Source of the DNA: JAJDYQ01 sp963662865
Lineage (GTDB): Bacteria > Pseudomonadota > Gammaproteobacteria > JAJDYQ01
Assembly (NCBI GenBank): GCA_963662865.1
Contig: OY759969.1
Location: 1,116,001 to 1,180,000, forward strand
Length of the DNA stretch: 64,000 nt
Reading direction: 5' to 3'
The position numbers and the translations under genes were made by a program. Positions 52,848 through 61,892 of the stretch are shown piece by piece. The notes under the pieces are model-generated. The model was not told the origin of the DNA, made no database searches, and saw only the letters and a program-made list of their open reading frames with translations. Numbering within the stretch: position 1 is the stretch's first letter; each line of letters begins with the position of its first letter.

Positions 52848-54218
52848 TTAACGACGTCCAGACCTGCGCAAGGCGGGCACGGAAAAGTCCTCTGCCCTGA
52901 CATCAAACTGAAAATCAACTGTCTTTGGTTCTTCATTATTCAAGCCTAATGCCAGATACCGTTCTGATTGCAGGTCATAGTGCACCTCCAGGGTAGACCA
53001 CAATACGGGTACATCATAATAATTAATGACATGTGCTTCAGATACACGCCATAACTGATCACGATTATCGTACTGGTCGACATGAAGTATTTGCCACGAA
53101 TCTTCGTCAATATAGAAAACACGCCGTTTATAAAGATGACTGGTATCATCCTTAAGCGTCGCATCTACTACCCAGGCACGATGTAGTTCATAACGAAGGT
53201 TATCCGGATTTAAATGAAGCGGATCAAGCACATCTTCATATTTCAACAAATTACTATGTAATCGATAGGAGTTATACGGCACGTAAATTTCCTTTTTACC
53301 GACAAGCTCCCAGTTATAGCGCTCAGGGCTACCATTGAACATATCCAATTGATCACTGGTTCTCAGACCATCCGAACCAGTTCCGGGGCTATCAAACGCA
53401 ATATTCGGTGCGCGCCTCACTCGGCGTTGACCAGGATTATAAATCCATGCCTTACGCGGTTCAGCATTCTGATTCAGAGTTTCATGAACCAGTAATACAG
53501 TCCCTGCCAGACGCGGCGGCGCAAGGACATTCTGTATAAACTTGAGTAACATATTACTACCTTTCGGAGTATTTTCATCATGATACGATGAAATCGAGGT
53601 ATCCCGCAGTTTAACCAGAGTATAATCACCCGAACGCGTAACTGGTGCCTGACCAACATAACGCATACTTGATTTGCCACGATATCTGAGTATGTGATTC
53701 CAGATTACCTCCAGCCCGCTTTTCGGGATGGGGAAAGGGATCCCAATCGCCGCTCCCTCAACACCGTTACCATCGCTGCTTAAAGAGGCTTCAATTGCAG
53801 ACTGACGACTCGCGTCATAAATACTCTGAGGCAATGCCGCACTTCGGTGCGCCGGATAAATGTTCATCCTAAAACTGACATACATCTCAAGCATGGCCTG
53901 ATGACCGGCAGTCAATTTATTCTGAAACAGCGACATGTTTGACGCATTGATCGTCGCAATAATCTTGTCGTCTGCGTAAGGATCAGGATGGTGGCCGCCT
54001 GATTGAAAGTCTGCATATCCGGCATTCGCCGGAGAAGTCAGCCCTCCGTTCCATGCAGGTATTGAACTATCTACATTACCGGCCTTTTCAGCACCTACTG
54101 GAGTCAGGTCATTCCCCAGCCGAGCCGCCTCTTCAATGGAAAGGCCGGCATTTGCCCGCATAAATGTAAGGATAATGACCAACCCTACTCCCATGTTTAT
54201 AACTTTTCTGAAATACAC
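52848..54218 (-). CDS. DUF1329 family exported protein
   Basis: A 456-residue protein with a signal peptide cleaved near MRANAGLS, then the conserved N-terminal EEAARLGNDLTPVGAEKAGN and SIPAWNGGL, and later AWIYNPGQRRVRRAPN, YVPYNSYRLHSN, ELHRAWVVDATLK and RRVFYIDEDSWQI. These are hallmarks of DUF1329, an outer-membrane-associated family with a lipoprotein-carrier-like fold that is found beside DUF1302 and RND genes in many bacteria living on hydrophobic carbon sources. It starts nine bases after DUF1302, so they are co-transcribed. The molecular function is not established. Confidence 0.92.
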   Translation of the reverse strand: MYFRKVINMGVGLVIILTFMRANAGLSIEEAARLGNDLTPVGAEKAGNVDSSIPAWNGGLTSPANAGYADFQSGGHHPDPYADDKIIATINASNMSLFQNKLTAGHQAMLEMYVSFRMNIYPAHRSAALPQSIYDASRQSAIEASLSSDGNGVEGAAIGIPFPIPKSGLEVIWNHILRYRGKSSMRYVGQAPVTRSGDYTLVKLRDTSISSYHDENTPKGSNMLLKFIQNVLAPPRLAGTVLLVHETLNQNAEPRKAWIYNPGQRRVRRAPNIAFDSPGTGSDGLRTSDQLDMFNGSPERYNWELVGKKEIYVPYNSYRLHSNLLKYEDVLDPLHLNPDNLRYELHRAWVVDATLKDDTSHLYKRRVFYIDEDSWQILHVDQYDNRDQLWRVSEAHVINYYDVPVLWSTLEVHYDLQSERYLALGLNNEEPKTVDFQFDVRAEDFSVPALRRSGRR

Positions 54219-54227
54219 GGCGTCTCC

Positions 54228-56276
54228 CTAGAAAAAATACTTGACATAAAATGCAAGGAAATCACGATCTCCCAGCAGATTTTGGCTCTCTCCACCCCAA
54301 AAGTCGCTAAAACTCAAGTCAGCAGACCATCGATTTTTATAGGTCACACCAAGTCCAAGAGTGACTGCTTTGCGGCTTTCGAGAAAATTACCTCCAGGCC
54401 CAGGTGAAATTCCTTCCACGTCATGTTGATATGAAATTCTGGGTAGCAGGTTAAAGGCACGATAGGCGTTGTTATACTCCCAACGCCCTGTGACCCGATA
54501 ACCCCAGGAAGTGGCATCCGGAAAGGCATCTGAATTCAGTGCGGCAATACCCTCATGCAAGCCACCTGCTGCGGCCTGTGCCGGATCGCCTGAAACGTAG
54601 GTGCCTGGTGCTTCCAGTCTTAGCTCCGACTTATTCGGCATGTTATGGACATGCGTCACCGCAGCTTCAGTTACAAAAACAAACTCATCCGCCCCCATGA
54701 TATTATTGAATATCCTTGTTCCGGTGATCTGAAACTGACTTACGTCACGTTTAATAAACCCTCGGACATACTCATTTAATCCTATTATTGCTCCGTTGGT
54801 CACCTGATTATTCCGTGTGGCCGGGATAATCGGTGATAACGGCGTCAATGTGGCCGCCAGTAATTCGAAGTCGTCTATTTGTAAAGGCACATCCCGCTTA
54901 TGTGAATATTCTCCCTGGATAGCCCATTGCCCGGCACTGGCGTTAAAACTTAAACCCAACATTTGAATATCCTCAGGGTACTCCAAAAAATAGCCCGCCG
55001 TATCGGCATACTGGTCTACAGATGCCGCCCCGGCGATATAGTTTAATGCGCTGAGCCCGGCAGCCGAAACACGCGTCAATCCATATTCAACCTGCAAGGT
55101 GGTATCGACATTCGAATCAGGCGCAATAATTACGCCAGCAGCGGCAATTGCCGAACCCCGCCCATCTGCGGTACCCGTTTGAGCACTAAGAACAGGTAAA
55201 CGGCTATGGTAATTTACGTAATATGCGCCAAATTCCGTATCGTTAAGGGATTGTGCAAAATAACGCAGAGCGATACCCCATTGACTATTATCAGAGGCCT
55301 CCTGATCTTCCCCACGGTTTACCCCATAAAAGAAATTGTCATTAAGGTGGGAATGCCCACCGGTAAGCGCCATGGTCGCATCAATATCAGCCGATATCGC
55401 CGCATCAATCAAACGAGTTCCCCGAACACCGCTCACACCCAAGGGGGTATAAAGAAAAAAAGGACCTGCGGCCAAACCCTGATCGGAGAATTGTCCAAAT
55501 CCCAGTTGCACGCGGGTAGCCCCCTCTCCAACAATATCAGAGGTACTAAAATAAGAGCCAGATGGATCAATATCCGTCTTTTCCCAATCAAGCTGATAAA
55601 AGGCTTCAGCCGACAAATCCTGCGTCAGGTTAAGCGATATGGAGAGCATGTTCACCGGAAGCAACGCTTCTCTGAGTTCAGAACCTGGCAAGCGTATTGC
55701 CGCTACATCAATGGGATTAATGATACTGATTCCACCCTGTATAAACGTACTCTCTCCCCAGTTTAGAACGTGTTTGCCAAAACGTACTTCCGCCGGGCGG
55801 TCGCCGGGCAACTCAAACTGTGACCAGATATAAGAATCCAGCAATTCGATATTACTTCCCACCAATTCTCTGGCGCTATCGGACAAAGGGGTGCGCTGCG
55901 TATCATTGGCACTATCATTCTCGCGGTCAACAAAACCGGTTACCCGGATAAAACCACCCATGTCACCGGACTTATGATTAATTTCGATGTCACTGGTCAG
56001 CCTGTGGACCTGTGAAACATTTCCTTTCTCATAGTTAAGGTTACCGTCATCATTATTACAGCCTGATGCGGTACCACCGTTCGCTACACAGATAAGATCG
56101 GCGTCTGGGTCTTCCAGTCGATTACTTGAACCAAACGACAACGTACTGTCAATATTCCCGGTAATGACGCCATTATCAAATTCGTAGGCCTGCAAGAGAG
56201 CTGAAAAGCCTATGCCGACAAATAAGGTGGTAAATACACCTAACCAAACATAATCTCCGCTGAAGGGGGCTTTCAT
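54228..56276 (-). CDS. DUF1302 family outer-membrane protein
   Basis: A 682-residue protein starting at an ATG with GGGAGGAG four bases before it. After the signal sequence (VFTTLFVGIGFSALLQAYEF) comes VITGNIDSTLSFGSSNRLEDPDADL, a typical DUF1302 start, then alternating amphipathic strands with VRFGKHVLNWGESTFIQGGI, a second family block, and an aromatic C-terminus (FLAFYVKYFF) as in outer-membrane barrels. A DLICVANGGTASGCNNDDG stretch contains two cysteines. DUF1302 proteins are thought to be porin-like partners of DUF1329. It heads the four-gene operon. Confidence 0.92.
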   Translation of the reverse strand: MKAPFSGDYVWLGVFTTLFVGIGFSALLQAYEFDNGVITGNIDSTLSFGSSNRLEDPDADLICVANGGTASGCNNDDGNLNYEKGNVSQVHRLTSDIEINHKSGDMGGFIRVTGFVDRENDSANDTQRTPLSDSARELVGSNIELLDSYIWSQFELPGDRPAEVRFGKHVLNWGESTFIQGGISIINPIDVAAIRLPGSELREALLPVNMLSISLNLTQDLSAEAFYQLDWEKTDIDPSGSYFSTSDIVGEGATRVQLGFGQFSDQGLAAGPFFLYTPLGVSGVRGTRLIDAAISADIDATMALTGGHSHLNDNFFYGVNRGEDQEASDNSQWGIALRYFAQSLNDTEFGAYYVNYHSRLPVLSAQTGTADGRGSAIAAAGVIIAPDSNVDTTLQVEYGLTRVSAAGLSALNYIAGAASVDQYADTAGYFLEYPEDIQMLGLSFNASAGQWAIQGEYSHKRDVPLQIDDFELLAATLTPLSPIIPATRNNQVTNGAIIGLNEYVRGFIKRDVSQFQITGTRIFNNIMGADEFVFVTEAAVTHVHNMPNKSELRLEAPGTYVSGDPAQAAAGGLHEGIAALNSDAFPDATSWGYRVTGRWEYNNAYRAFNLLPRISYQHDVEGISPGPGGNFLESRKAVTLGLGVTYKNRWSADLSFSDFWGGESQNLLGDRDFLAFYVKYFF

Positions 56277-56422
56277 CTTTCTCCTCCCATATAGCAGGGC
56301 GGCTTTCCCCGATAAACCCGTAAAAGCCGGGCATTTTTAAGCATAGACAATACCGCCACCGATTGAAGTGGGCAGATATCAGATATAATACTCGGTTAGT
56401 CTCGGCTTTTTTACAAAAAAGG
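56277..56422 (-). promoter_or_regulatory. Leader and putative promoter/operator region of the DUF1302 operon
   Basis: CGGCTTT (56300-56306) and AAAGCCG (56323-56329) form a seven-base-pair stem in the mRNA leader. A TATTAT -10-like hexamer (minus strand, 56390-56385) touches a perfect small palindrome ATATCAGATAT (56376-56386), placed like an operator. No convincing -35 is seen, as expected if an activator is needed; the response regulator just upstream is the obvious candidate (inference). Confidence 0.35.
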
Positions 56423-57067
56423 TCATGTTTTTTCGCAAAGTCCCTGCTCTACGGCAATTACAGCCGCCTCCACACGCGAATGCACGGAAAGTTTCCTTAA
56501 AATTGCCTTAACATGGAGTTTGACGGTTCCATCGGAAATGCCCAGTTCACGGGCGATCACCTTATTGCTCTGCCCTTCCGCCAAATGACAAAGTATCTCC
56601 CTTTCACGTGGCGTTAATTCTGAGAAAGGCACGGTACCCTGGGAACTTGACATATCCCCCTGCACCACCTTGGCCAACACACTTGCCAGCTCAGGCGCGA
56701 CAACTGTCTTGCCGTCAATAATGTTGCCCAGTGCGACAACCAGATCGTCCGGCTCCATATCCTTAAGCAAATACCCCTGAGCCCCGTATCGAAGCGAGCG
56801 TACGACGTCCCACTCCTCGCGACTGGTTGATAACATGGCTATCGGAGTTTCGGTATCCAACTCCCTGATTCGCTTAAGCACTGTAAGCCCATCCATTTTG
56901 GGCATACGGATATCCAGCAGGATAATATCCGGCTCAAGACAGGCTGCCATACGAATACTTTCTTCACCGTCCCCCATAGCATTGGCAACATCAATACCAC
57001 GGTGTTGCAGCAACTCCTGCAAGCCGCTACGAAACAAAGTATGGTCATCAACTAACAGCACTCTCAT
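56423..57067 (-). CDS. NarL/LuxR-family response regulator
   Basis: A 214-residue regulator. Residues 1-~120 are the receiver domain with the acidic pair DD (8-9), phosphoacceptor Asp52 in IILLDIRMP, the Thr/Ser switch in AMLSTS and the lysine in YLLKDM. Residues ~148-210 are a LuxR-type helix-turn-helix (LTPREREILCHLAEGQSNKVIARELGIS with DGTVKLHVKAILRKL). AGGATG precedes the ATG. It follows the NarX-like kinase by 106 bp and precedes the DUF1302 operon by 146 bp on the same strand, so it probably controls that operon. Confidence 0.95.
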   Translation of the reverse strand: MRVLLVDDHTLFRSGLQELLQHRGIDVANAMGDGEESIRMAACLEPDIILLDIRMPKMDGLTVLKRIRELDTETPIAMLSTSREEWDVVRSLRYGAQGYLLKDMEPDDLVVALGNIIDGKTVVAPELASVLAKVVQGDMSSSQGTVPFSELTPREREILCHLAEGQSNKVIARELGISDGTVKLHVKAILRKLSVHSRVEAAVIAVEQGLCEKT

Positions 57068-57173
57068 GGGCGCAACATCCTAACCGAACTTAATCTGGCA
57101 TTAAACCTCTTGAAGACTATATTTTCAGGCCCTTCAGGAAGCAGTTTAGCCGCTTGCTTCCCAAAACCTGTTT

Positions 57174-58718
57174 TTATTTCGTATCCCAGCGAAAGCTTAA
57201 CTCGACACGGGCACCTTCGCCCGGCTCAGACTCAACATTTAGATCAGCATCAATATAAGCCGCCCGCTCCCGCATCACCCGCAAACCCATATGCTTGCCG
57301 CCGGTGGTGCAATTATCCGTGTCTGCTCCAAAACCATGTCCATCATCTTCGAGCAATAACTGACAGGTGCCCTTGTCAGACAAACGCAGCAGCAATCGAA
57401 CAATACGTGCATTGGCATGCTTTCTGATATTTGCCAGGGCCTCCTGGACAATCCGAATGACCTGACGCTGGATATGCATAGGCAGGTTAATCTCATCACA
57501 ATGAAACTGGCTGAAAACCAGTACCTGGTTTTCTTCCTGGAACCTTTTCAACATATCGCTCAATACAGGAACCAGACCTCTTTGATCAATAGGGGCACGA
57601 AAATGAGCCAGTAACTCGCGTAATTCGCCGTTAGCGCGGTCAACGCCTTCTCTCAATCGGACAACATCTTTCGCCGCAGAACCCAAATTAGATTCACCCA
57701 CGCTCGCCTCCAGTGCCTTACAATGAAAGCGCAGACTGGCCATGCTTTGTGCCAGTGAGTCATGCAATTCATGGGCGAGAGTCAATCGCTCCCGAAAAAT
57801 TGACTGCTTTTGCGCCTCCTCATCGAGCTGCGCCTTATGAACCGCCAGACCGAGATGAAAGCCAATACTGGTTAACAGCTCATGTAAGTCGTAGCTCATA
57901 CTGTAAACAGACTGATTCATCAGCAATTGGTAGGTTCCCATCACGTCGCCCTGGTGAATCAAAGAAACGATCACGCATTCAAAGTCGGTGGCATACTCAC
58001 TGAACCGGCGAAAATCCCTCGAAGCCTCCGGCGAAATAACATAAACACTTTTAACCTTCGAGCTCCGACCGGGTATGGCATCAACCATCGGGATGCTTTC
58101 TTCATACTGATCGGACGCTTCACCCATCGCAGCAATCAACCTCATATCACCGTCCGCCGTGGTAAGACGAATCAGGGCCGCCCGTGCATGGGTCATCTCC
58201 GCTAAAATATGCAGAAAGCGTTCGAGCACCTCATTCAAATCACGGGCCACACCGATACTGGCCGCGACATCATACAGAATTTCCAGCAGACGAGTCTTCC
58301 TTGCCATCTGCCGCATCTGTTCACTGATTTCTTCATCGCCCTCAAAGCCGACATCTTTATACCAGCGCCCCATCTGCGATATATCCTGCAACAAGTCAGC
58401 AAACTGTCCTTTGGCAGGCAACGTGATTTCTGCGGAATAGTCACCCTCACGCATACGTGATGTCCAACTGCGAACGCTGCTGATAGGTTGAATCAGTTCA
58501 CGATAAAAACGTCTGACAAGCGCCAACGATATGGCGAGACACAGGATAAGTAAAACAGCCTGGATGGGTAAAATATAATCAACCCTCTCCGGAAACAGAT
58601 AAAGCCCCCCTATTGTTGCGGCGGCAACAACAAACAGAATAAAAAGCGCTGTAAACAAACGAAGCACCCAGCCTGCTAGAACAGGGTCACGTATCCAGGA
58701 ATAATCAGTCCATGACAT
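57174..58718 (-). CDS. NarX/DegS-type sensor histidine kinase with GAF domain
   Basis: A 514-residue membrane kinase. Two helices (LFTALFILFVVAAATIGGLYL and IQAVLLILCLAISLAL) enclose a very short periplasmic loop, so a classical external ligand domain is lacking. A HAMP-like segment (~70-120) and a GAF domain (~145-300: LNEVLERFLHILAEMTHARAALI) follow. The HisKA_3 region has RERLTLAHELHDSLAQS with the likely phosphoacceptor His319, and the ATPase domain has VQEALANIRKHANA, DDGHGF and GLRVMRERA. It resembles NarX without the periplasmic nitrate sensor, suggesting sensing in or near the membrane or cytosol. Its cognate regulator is the next gene. Confidence 0.93.
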   Translation of the reverse strand: MSWTDYSWIRDPVLAGWVLRLFTALFILFVVAAATIGGLYLFPERVDYILPIQAVLLILCLAISLALVRRFYRELIQPISSVRSWTSRMREGDYSAEITLPAKGQFADLLQDISQMGRWYKDVGFEGDEEISEQMRQMARKTRLLEILYDVAASIGVARDLNEVLERFLHILAEMTHARAALIRLTTADGDMRLIAAMGEASDQYEESIPMVDAIPGRSSKVKSVYVISPEASRDFRRFSEYATDFECVIVSLIHQGDVMGTYQLLMNQSVYSMSYDLHELLTSIGFHLGLAVHKAQLDEEAQKQSIFRERLTLAHELHDSLAQSMASLRFHCKALEASVGESNLGSAAKDVVRLREGVDRANGELRELLAHFRAPIDQRGLVPVLSDMLKRFQEENQVLVFSQFHCDEINLPMHIQRQVIRIVQEALANIRKHANARIVRLLLRLSDKGTCQLLLEDDGHGFGADTDNCTTGGKHMGLRVMRERAAYIDADLNVESEPGEGARVELSFRWDTK

Positions 58719-58771
58719 TGCATTTAATCCGCTGAAACCCTGACGAAGAGTTTCTCTGTCAATACAAGAAA

Positions 58772-59152
58772 TTAATAATACTTCCGGGTCTCCTGGCGCC
58801 TGCGTCCAGAGCGCTGCGTAACGATACCTGTAATTGAGTTGTCGCGCTCAAGTTCCAGCGTGGGATACAAATCGTTCAATGGTGCCAGATACCGTTTACC
58901 ATCAACCATCTTGAGTTGACGGAAGATATACCCTCCTTCGATTTCGGCAACGACATAGCAATCGTTAGTTGGCGGCATACCAGGGTCAACCATAATGATA
59001 TGACCGTCACTAAACTCAGGTTCCATACTGTTGCCCTTGACCATTAGCGCAAAAGGTTCAGCACCGGCACATACACCACCGGTATCGGCAAAACCCAGCC
59101 CGGACTCGCCCACGGCGGATTGCAAGGGAATAATTCTGCCAGCTTTACTCAT
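58772..59152 (-). CDS. S24 (LexA-like) fold protein without DNA-binding domain
   Basis: A 126-residue protein consisting only of a LexA/UmuD-type S24 domain. The nucleophile motif is present as VKGNSMEPEF (Ser42) with DGHIIMVDPG after it. The lysine of the usual Ser-Lys dyad should stand in YIFRQLK; at the equivalent of LexA K156 there is Arg78. KRYLAPLNDLYP completes the family pattern. No helix-turn-helix and no clear cleavage site precede it. It may be an inactive or modified peptidase-fold regulator. It lies 53 bp before the sensor kinase on the same strand and may be co-transcribed. Confidence 0.8.
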   Translation of the reverse strand: MSKAGRIIPLQSAVGESGLGFADTGGVCAGAEPFALMVKGNSMEPEFSDGHIIMVDPGMPPTNDCYVVAEIEGGYIFRQLKMVDGKRYLAPLNDLYPTLELERDNSITGIVTQRSGRRRQETRKYY

Positions 59153-59441
59153 AGCAGCGTGATTTTACATAAAAACAGGCAGCGAAGCCCCCAGTTGGGC
59201 CACATATGTCAGCCCAAAGCAGTGATGTCCCCTTTGGATTAACAAAAGGGCTATAATCAGGGAGGCATTTGCTTTGAACAAGCAAGAGAAAGATCAGCAA
59301 CGCAATGATGCCGCCAGCCTGCGTAACGACAACTGCATGAGCACAACTACGCGCCGAAGAGCATCGATCAGATGAGGCAAGCAACCTGAACATCCATGCA
59401 CTCACGGCGGAATAACCATGGAACCTATTTCTGATGTCAGG

Positions 59442-61229
59442 TTAATGCTTTTCCTGCAACTGTAAATCCCACATGGTTCGATAAACGCCCTTACGCTCAT
59501 ACAAATGCTGGTGCGAACCACGTTCAATAATTTCGCCGCGCTCCATTACCAGGATTTCATCGGCGTCAATGATCGTAGACAGGCGATGCGCAATTACCAG
59601 GGTAGTATGTTCCTCAGCAACCTCCTGTAACGCCCTCTGAATTTCACGCTCAGAGTGTGAATCCAGTGACGATGTCGCTTCATCAAACACCAGAATGCGT
59701 GGACTCTTCAGAATGGCGCGCGCTATCGCAACACGCTGTTTCTCACCTCCGGAAAGTTTCAGTCCACGTTCACCAACGATCGTGTCGTATCCGTCCGGGA
59801 GACTCTCAATAAAATGATGGATATGCGCCCTGCGAGCTGCATTGATTATTTCGGCTTCGGTGGCATCCGGTCGCGCATAAACAATATTGAAGCGAATAGT
59901 ATCGTTAAACAGTACGGTATCCTGGGGCACAATGCCAATTGCCTCTCTTAAACTATGCTGAGTCACTTCGATTATGCTCTGATCATCAATGGTAATTTGC
60001 CCGTCACTGGTTTCATAAAAACGAAATAGCAAACGAGACAGGGTTGATTTTCCGGCACCGCTGGCACCGACTACGGCAACCTTTTTACCAGGCGGAATTT
60101 CCAGGCTGATATTTTTCAAAATCTGACGGTCCTCCTGGTAGGAAAAGCTGACATTATCAAACCTGACCCTGCCTTCTCTCAGAAACAGGTCTTTGGCACC
60201 TTCAACGTCAACAATCTCCGGCTCGGTTTCCAACAAGCGCAACATGCGGTCCATATCCGCCAGTGCGTATTTGACCTGCCGATAGACAATACCGAGAAAA
60301 CCCAATGGTAGAAAAAGCTGGATTAAAAATGCGTTTACCAGCACCAGATCACCCAGACTCATGCGGCCTTGTACCACACCATTGGCCGCAAAAATCATGA
60401 CGAGAGTAACGCCGACGGCAATAATTGAACTCTGACCAAAATTCAGCGCCGACATGGAAGTCTGACTTTTAACTGCGGCATTCTCCCAAACGTCGAGTGT
60501 ATTATCATAGCGACCAAGCTCGAGCCTCTCATTACCAAAATATTTAACCGTTTCATAATTGATCAGGCCATCGACCGCCAGCGTGTAAGCCTGCGAATCC
60601 ATCTCATTCATCTTCAAACGATAAGACATGCGCCATTCGGTCACCATAAGCGTAAAAACGATATAGACGGCCACCGTCAAAAAAGTAATCACAACAAACT
60701 GCCAGTCATAACTGAAAAACAGAATACCGACAACCAATATAAACTCGACCGACACAGGGATAATGTTAAAGGTCAAATAATTCAGAATGGAGCTGACGCT
60801 TTGCGCACCGCGTTCCATGTCTCGCGTTAATGCACCGGTCTTACGCTCCAGATGATAGCGCAAGGATAGATTATACAAGTGCTGCAAAACACGGTTGCCG
60901 ACGTGGCGCATGGCGCGGTAACGCACCCGGGCAAACAGCACGTCACGCATCTCATTGAATAAGGCAGCAGACAGCTTCAACGCACCATAGGCCAGCAACA
61001 ACAGAACAGGCAGCTCCAGCATCCGTGTCTCAGGCCGATCAAGCACATCGACTATTTCCTTTAACACAAGCGGAACACCGACGCTCGCAAATTTAGCCAG
61101 CACCAGACTGGTCAACGCTAGAAATACACGGCCACGGTAGTCCCATAAAAACGGTGAAAGTTTTTTCAGATTATTCCAGTCGTCACGGTCCTCGTGAGGA
61201 CGCTCAGTGTAGGCGTGAAATCGAATCAT
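59442..61229 (-). CDS. ABC exporter of the Atm1/HMT1 (ABCB7-like) type
   Basis: About 595 residues from the ATG at 61229; an in-frame GTG at 61268 would add 13 residues, and neither has a strong ribosome site. Six membrane helices (residues ~30-310) precede an ATPase domain with Walker A GASGAGKST, Q-loop IGIVPQDTVLFNDTI, signature LSGGEKQRVAIARAIL, Walker B ILVFDEATSS and H-loop IAHRLSTI. The membrane part with GALTRDMERGAQSVSSIL and NYETVKYFGNE matches the Atm1-type exporters of glutathione-based or Fe-S-related thiol compounds. The protein acts as a homodimer in the inner membrane. Substrate not determined. Confidence 0.93.
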   Translation of the reverse strand: MIRFHAYTERPHEDRDDWNNLKKLSPFLWDYRGRVFLALTSLVLAKFASVGVPLVLKEIVDVLDRPETRMLELPVLLLLAYGALKLSAALFNEMRDVLFARVRYRAMRHVGNRVLQHLYNLSLRYHLERKTGALTRDMERGAQSVSSILNYLTFNIIPVSVEFILVVGILFFSYDWQFVVITFLTVAVYIVFTLMVTEWRMSYRLKMNEMDSQAYTLAVDGLINYETVKYFGNERLELGRYDNTLDVWENAAVKSQTSMSALNFGQSSIIAVGVTLVMIFAANGVVQGRMSLGDLVLVNAFLIQLFLPLGFLGIVYRQVKYALADMDRMLRLLETEPEIVDVEGAKDLFLREGRVRFDNVSFSYQEDRQILKNISLEIPPGKKVAVVGASGAGKSTLSRLLFRFYETSDGQITIDDQSIIEVTQHSLREAIGIVPQDTVLFNDTIRFNIVYARPDATEAEIINAARRAHIHHFIESLPDGYDTIVGERGLKLSGGEKQRVAIARAILKSPRILVFDEATSSLDSHSEREIQRALQEVAEEHTTLVIAHRLSTIIDADEILVMERGEIIERGSHQHLYERKGVYRTMWDLQLQEKH

Positions 61230-61379
61230 AAATCTAACAGTCAGGGAAACCGCAGGCTGCGCGGACACGCAGCATAGCGGCTTTCACCAGATTCAGCCAG
61301 CAACGGCATCAGTCCGAAACCTCTGGCCTCCAACATCCTTGATACCGGACATTTCTCTTACCAGATAAATATCAAACAA

Positions 61380-61866
61380 CAGGCGATCAACAACCCCATT
61401 ATCATATTAAGCTGGTGCCATGCGGTCGATGATGCCTTTGGATTGATTAATTGAAACAGAGTGCCCCCATGAGACGCATTGGACATGCGCCACTTGCAGC
61501 CCTCGATACGATCGGCCTGATGCTCGCAATCTTCCGTGCCAGATAAAGCAGGTAAATGCTGGCAGTCATTTTTAATCCCTGCTGCACAATCGGAGATTGC
61601 CGGAAAATCACACCCAGACCGGCGGCGACAAGCAGGTTTATCGCCAGCAGGCCGAGCACAATTTCGAACATATCCGGTAGCGTGCGCCAGTAACCAAAAT
61701 CAGCGCCGGATGCGGCCAGTATCACATTATTGGTTCCTGGGGTACCGGAGGCCACCGTTACGAACAACGCAGCCGGCAGTATCAGCCAGATATCTGCTTT
61801 TCCTGCTCCTGCCTGCAAGCACCCATACAAGGTGTGCCCATCCCTCGAACAAGCGCTTGCCCCCAT
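61380..61866 (-). pseudogene. Broken LysE/RhtB-family amino-acid exporter gene
   Basis: A LysE-type N-terminal half is clear: LPAALFVTVASGTPGTNNVILAASGADFGYWRTLPDM, a second helix and LYLARKIAS. The conserved PGPNN has become PGTNN. Soon after, at about 61455, the frame ends in a TAA, whereas the expected LFQLINPKA continues in another frame and decays. The region that should follow INPKAW is missing. The N-terminal 30 residues before ILPAAL look unrelated to the family. No functional exporter can be made. It lies 26 bp downstream of hemL on the same strand. Confidence 0.75.
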
Positions 61867-61892
61867 TAGCGCCGAAGACCTGACTCTGGCGG

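Noticed and set aside
59145..59441. A minus-strand frame of 86 codons and a plus-strand 33-codon frame after a TATAAT-like hexamer near 59250
   Set aside because: Neither resembles a known protein; the first overlaps the S24 start, and the second has an odd TTG start with the ribosome site inside the promoter spacing.
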